From CAVSJO01 sp963728445 (GTDB lineage Bacteria > Gemmatimonadota > Gemmatimonadetes > Longimicrobiales > RSA9): a stretch of 54,441 nt of DNA. Made by a program: the position numbers and the translations under genes. The stretch spans positions 1-54,441 of the forward strand of contig CAVSJO010000002.1 of NCBI GenBank assembly GCA_963728445.1, in the 5' to 3' direction. Positions 51,927 to 54,441 of the stretch are shown piece after piece (the stretch's first letter is position 1; each line of letters begins with the position of its first letter). The notes below the pieces were generated by a model. That model searched no databases and was not told where the DNA came from. It saw only the letters and a list, made by a program, of their open reading frames with translations.

Positions 51927-52077
51927 CCGCCCGCAGGGCGGAACCCCCGCCCGCAGGGCGGACCCCCCCGCCCGCAGGGCGGAACCCCCGCCCGAAGGGC
52001 GGTGCCCGGCCGAAGGCCGTGACCGGCCCGCCAGGGCCGTGCCCCGCCGAAGGCGGTGCCCCGCGCCGCAGGCGCGG
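51927..52077 (-). repeat. Right array of eight GC-rich palindromes, inverted relative to the left array
   Basis: Eight hairpins follow the stop of the unknown gene and end exactly at the stop of the convergent lipoprotein gene. Three consecutive units are CCGCCC-GCA-GGGCGG; others have loops GAA, GCCA or GCA (for example 52061-52077). Loops GCA/GAA and GGAACC linkers are the reverse complement of those in the left array, so the two arrays face each other. Confidence 0.85.
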
Positions 52078-52581
52078 CTATCGCTGTCGTTTTCGCGCCA
52101 TCCACGTGCCGCGGTCGATCCGGCCCGATTCCAGGTGCCGGGACACGAACGTACCGGCGACGGAGTCTGCCGCCACACGACCGACGAAGGTCGTCTCCAG
52201 CCGGCAGCCGCAGCGCGGGTCGCGGTAGGGCTCGAGGCTGCCGCTTACCCTGCCCTGGTCGGCGCTCACGAATCGGATGCCGAGGACCTGCGTCATCCGG
52301 GATGTGCCCATCGTCTCGATCCTGCCCTCGTCCGTCACCTTCCAGCGCGGGATCTCGGCTTCCGGCGGTATCATCAGGACGTCGCCGTAGGCGGTGTCAC
52401 GCTCCGCCTCCAGACTGAAGGCGATGTAGCCGGAGCGGCCCGAGTCCTCCCCGTGGTACTCACCTTCCCAGGTGCCCACGAGCGCGGACAGGTCTTCGGA
52501 TGCGCCGGCGATCGGCACCGGCGCCGGGTTGTAGCTGCATGCCGCCGCCGCTGCGATCGCGGCGCAGATCAGTGCTCTCAT
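52078..52581 (-). CDS. Small secreted lipoprotein of unknown function
   Basis: A 167-residue exported protein. The N-terminus MRALICAAIAAAAACSYNP has a lipoprotein-like signal with Cys near position 15. The mature part is beta-rich: LSALVGTWEGEYHGEDSGRSGYIAFSLEAE, then RVSGSLEPYRDPRCGCRLETTFVGRVAADSVAGTFVSRH. This pattern is seen in small lipocalin-like or DUF-type proteins that report a computed balance, but I cannot name the family. A GGGAGGGG ribosome site is 5 bases before the ATG. Its stop abuts the right palindrome array. Confidence 0.78.
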   Translation of the reverse strand: MRALICAAIAAAAACSYNPAPVPIAGASEDLSALVGTWEGEYHGEDSGRSGYIAFSLEAERDTAYGDVLMIPPEAEIPRWKVTDEGRIETMGTSRMTQVLGIRFVSADQGRVSGSLEPYRDPRCGCRLETTFVGRVAADSVAGTFVSRHLESGRIDRGTWMARKRQR

Positions 52582-52689
52582 CGTCCCCTCCCGGTCGTTG
52601 GCCTCCCCTACGATCGCCCCGTGCGGGAGCGGGGACCGTAGGGAAGGACGCGCGTCGGTTGTGGGGTGGGCGCTGATGAAGGCGGCGCC

Positions 52690-52732
52690 GACCTCCCTCC
52701 GCCGCTCACCGTGCAGCCGGCGGAGGGAGGTC
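52690..52732 (-). terminator. Terminator hairpin after the ABC permease gene
   Basis: GACCTCCCTCCGCCG (52690-52704) and its perfect inverse (52718-52732) form a 15-bp stem with a 13-base loop, 37 bases past the permease stop on the minus strand. There is no T-tract, but the stem is the most stable in this gap and separates the permease from the lipoprotein gene. Confidence 0.6.
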
Positions 52733-52769
52733 CTGCCAGGGGACGTCCTGCCGCGGGGCGTGCCCGGGG

Positions 52770-53981
52770 CTACTCGTATCGAAGCGCCATGATCGGATCG
52801 AGTCTCGCCGCACGGCGCGCGGGCCACAGGCCGAAGAAGATGCCGACGGCCGCGGAGAAGACGAAGGCGAGCCCGACCGCGCCGGTGGCGATGGAGACCT
52901 GCCACCCCGCCATGCGCTGCAGCGCGAACGCCCCGCCGATGCCGACGCTGCTGCCGACCACGCCGCCTGCCAGGCACAGGGCCAGGGCTTCGATAAGGAA
53001 CTGGAGCAGGATGTCCCGGCGGCGGGCACCGAGAGCTTTCCGGATGCCGATCTCACGGGTACGCTCGGTCACCGAGACGAGCATGATGTTCATGATGCCG
53101 ATGCCGCCCACGAGGAGCGAGACCGCTGCGATGCCGGCGAGCAGGAACGTGAACGTCTGCGCCGTCTGCTGGAAGGTGTTCAGGAGCGAGGTCTGGTTCC
53201 GGATCGTGAAGTCGCTGGCCTCACCCGGGCGGATGCGGTGCTGGCGCCGCAGCACGCCGTCGATCTCTGCGAACGCCGGGTCCAGGGCCATCTCCGACGT
53301 CGCCTGAACGGAGATCGTCGACACGCGATCCGTCCCGAACACCCGGAACTGGGCGGTGGCGAGGGGCACGTACAGTGTCTCGTCCGGGTTGCGGAAACCT
53401 TCGTCGCCCTTCGTCTCGAGCATCCCGATGACCTCGAACGGCACGCCCTTGATCTGGATCGTCTGACCGATCAGGCTGGCTGTGGGCACGCCGCCGAGGC
53501 GGTCTCCCACGGCCGACCCGAGCACTACCACGCGGCGGCGTCCCCGCTCCTCACCGGGCGTGAATAGGCGCCCCGTCTGCAGCTTGCTGTTCTGGATCGG
53601 GAACCACGCGGGCCAGACGCCCTCGATCTCCAGATTCGCGTTCGCTCCGCCGTACGCGACCTGGAGGCGCCGCGACATCTCCGGTGACGCGGCGAGGATG
53701 TTCTTCGGCGCCCGCATCAGCGCGTCGGCATCGTCCGCGGTCATCTTGTTGTCGCCCCGGTCGACCCCGCCGAAGAACTGCTGTCCCGGACGCACGGTGA
53801 GCACGTTCGTGCCCATCGAGGCCAGGCGGTCCTGGACCGACTTCTGGGCGCCCTGCCCCAGCGCCACCATCGTGATGACGGCGGCGATGCCGATGATGAT
53901 GCCCAGCATCGTGAGGAACGAGCGCATCTTGTTCGATCGGATCGCGCCGAGGGCGACCCGCAGGATCTCGCCGAGGAGCAT
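52770..53981 (-). CDS. MacB/YknZ-like ABC transporter permease
   Basis: A 403-residue FtsX-fold permease. An N-terminal helix (RSFLTMLGIIIGIAAVITMVALG) is followed by a large periplasmic MacB-PCD domain (about 45-245) and three C-terminal helices (FTFLLAGIAAVSLLVGGIGIMNIMLVSVTERTREIGIRKALGA and onward). It has no ABC ATPase domain, so it is the YknZ type rather than full MacB. The adaptor gene lies 4 bases upstream. The ATPase partner would have to be beyond the window edge, since a strong hairpin follows this gene. It probably exports peptides, toxins or lipids from the periplasm. Confidence 0.9.
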   Translation of the reverse strand: MLLGEILRVALGAIRSNKMRSFLTMLGIIIGIAAVITMVALGQGAQKSVQDRLASMGTNVLTVRPGQQFFGGVDRGDNKMTADDADALMRAPKNILAASPEMSRRLQVAYGGANANLEIEGVWPAWFPIQNSKLQTGRLFTPGEERGRRRVVVLGSAVGDRLGGVPTASLIGQTIQIKGVPFEVIGMLETKGDEGFRNPDETLYVPLATAQFRVFGTDRVSTISVQATSEMALDPAFAEIDGVLRRQHRIRPGEASDFTIRNQTSLLNTFQQTAQTFTFLLAGIAAVSLLVGGIGIMNIMLVSVTERTREIGIRKALGARRRDILLQFLIEALALCLAGGVVGSSVGIGGAFALQRMAGWQVSIATGAVGLAFVFSAAVGIFFGLWPARRAARLDPIMALRYE

Positions 53982-53985
53982 CCGA

Positions 53986-54441
53986 CTACCTCCGTCCGCC
54001 GCCGCTGAACGGACCCGAGCGCTGGCGGATGCGGTCGGCCATCTCCTGCTGCTGCTGCTGCATCCGCGCGATGGACATGAGCACGACCGAATCGCCCGGC
54101 TGAAGGCCGCTCAGGACCTCCGTGAAATCCCAGTCGTTCAGTCCCAGCATGACACGGCGCGGCCGGGGCCCGTCCGCTGTCTTCACGAACACGATGCCGG
54201 GACGCGGCTGCCCGATGCCCGCCTCGCCCGCGCCGGCGCCGGAATCGCTCGCGCCAGCGGCGGGGGCGCCCTGACCCGGCCGGCTTCCACCGGTGCGGGA
54301 CGCCTGGCGGCACTTCTGGAGTGCTGCCCGGTCGGACTCGGAGAGATTGGAGAAGCCGCCGGCGGCGCGGATCCTGTCCCGCAGCGCCGCGCAGTCCGCT
54401 GATCCGGCGGCCGAGTTGGTGTCGTCCCGCGCCGCCGGTGC
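53986..54441 (-). CDS. C-terminal part of a MacA/YknX-like periplasmic adaptor (runs off the window)
   Basis: The last 151 residues of a protein whose start lies beyond 54441. The readable end has a helical segment with two cysteines (DCAALRDRIRAAGG and ALQKCRQASR), a Gly/Ala/Ser-rich linker, then GIVFVKTADGPRPRRVMLGLNDWDFTEVLSGLQPGDSVVLMS. That last part is the membrane-proximal domain of MacA/HlyD-type adaptors. A Gln-rich tail (RMQQQQQEMADRIRQR) closes it. The cysteine-bearing insertion is unusual in adaptors. It is tightly linked to the permease gene. Confidence 0.82.
   Translation of the reverse strand, partial: APAARDDTNSAAGSADCAALRDRIRAAGGFSNLSESDRAALQKCRQASRTGGSRPGQGAPAAGASDSGAGAGEAGIGQPRPGIVFVKTADGPRPRRVMLGLNDWDFTEVLSGLQPGDSVVLMSIARMQQQQQEMADRIRQRSGPFSGGGRR

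Noticed and set aside
51666..52077. CRISPR array
   Set aside because: Units are palindromes placed end to end with very short linkers and no unique spacers, and there are no cas genes.

Overview
The window is very GC-rich and densely coded, and it has no rRNA, tRNA, phage or transposase genes that I can see. The gene types point to a member of the Gemmatimonadota or a close relative. These include a DUF5916-type outer-membrane protein, a VPS10/BNR exo-repeat protein, secreted BIG2/FN3/BACON and RCC1 proteins, a secreted amidohydrolase, a Spy-like protein and a YknZ/MacB-type permease. That assignment is an inference from family content, not from a marker gene.

Layout. Positions 238-7701 (minus) form a three-gene operon: a DnaJ protein fused through a membrane helix to Ig-like domains and a seven-bladed RCC1 propeller, then a TPR protein, then a 1067-residue BIG2/FN3/BACON-like lipoprotein. 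Divergent from it, 7849-9314 holds a near-perfect sigma-54 promoter, a double PRC-barrel protein and a small membrane protein. Positions 9422-14172 (minus) run dinB, a frameshifted MFS transporter, a MarR-GNAT fusion and an E1/ThiF-like enzyme; the last two are translationally coupled.

Positions 14275-20096 are an amidoligase cluster: esterase, ATP-grasp, circularly permuted ATP-grasp and a YbdK/GCS2 carboxylate-amine ligase on the plus strand, meeting a class I glutamine-amidotransferase-like hydrolase and a second esterase on the minus strand. It looks like a peptide or gamma-glutamyl metabolite system of unknown product. An ArfB-type peptidyl-tRNA hydrolase, a sulfatase and a DUF819 membrane protein follow.

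Positions 23762-33896 hold what looks like a complete tryptophan-degradation locus running through anthraniloyl-CoA. Eight overlapping minus-strand genes encode a creatininase-family hydrolase (possible formylkynurenine formamidase), SDR, RidA-like protein, enoyl-CoA hydratase, acyl-CoA dehydrogenase, 2-aminobenzoyl-CoA monooxygenase/reductase, tryptophan 2,3-dioxygenase and kynureninase. A divergent benzoate/anthranilate-CoA ligase completes it. The dehydrogenase is joined to the monooxygenase by a hexanucleotide repeat coding for (PQ)n and carries a one-base frameshift.

The remainder is a mix of secreted, transport and stress genes: amidohydrolase, APC permease, PAP2 phosphatase, DUF5916 protein, Spy-like protein, MFS exporter, SoxCD-like sulfite dehydrogenase, VPS10/BNR protein, tandem universal stress protein, Kup potassium transporter, a protein of unknown function, a lipoprotein, and an ABC permease with the end of its adaptor. 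Between 51666 and 52077 two facing arrays of 17 short GC-rich palindromes lie at the 3' ends of two convergent genes. Several convergent gene pairs end in perfect hairpins.
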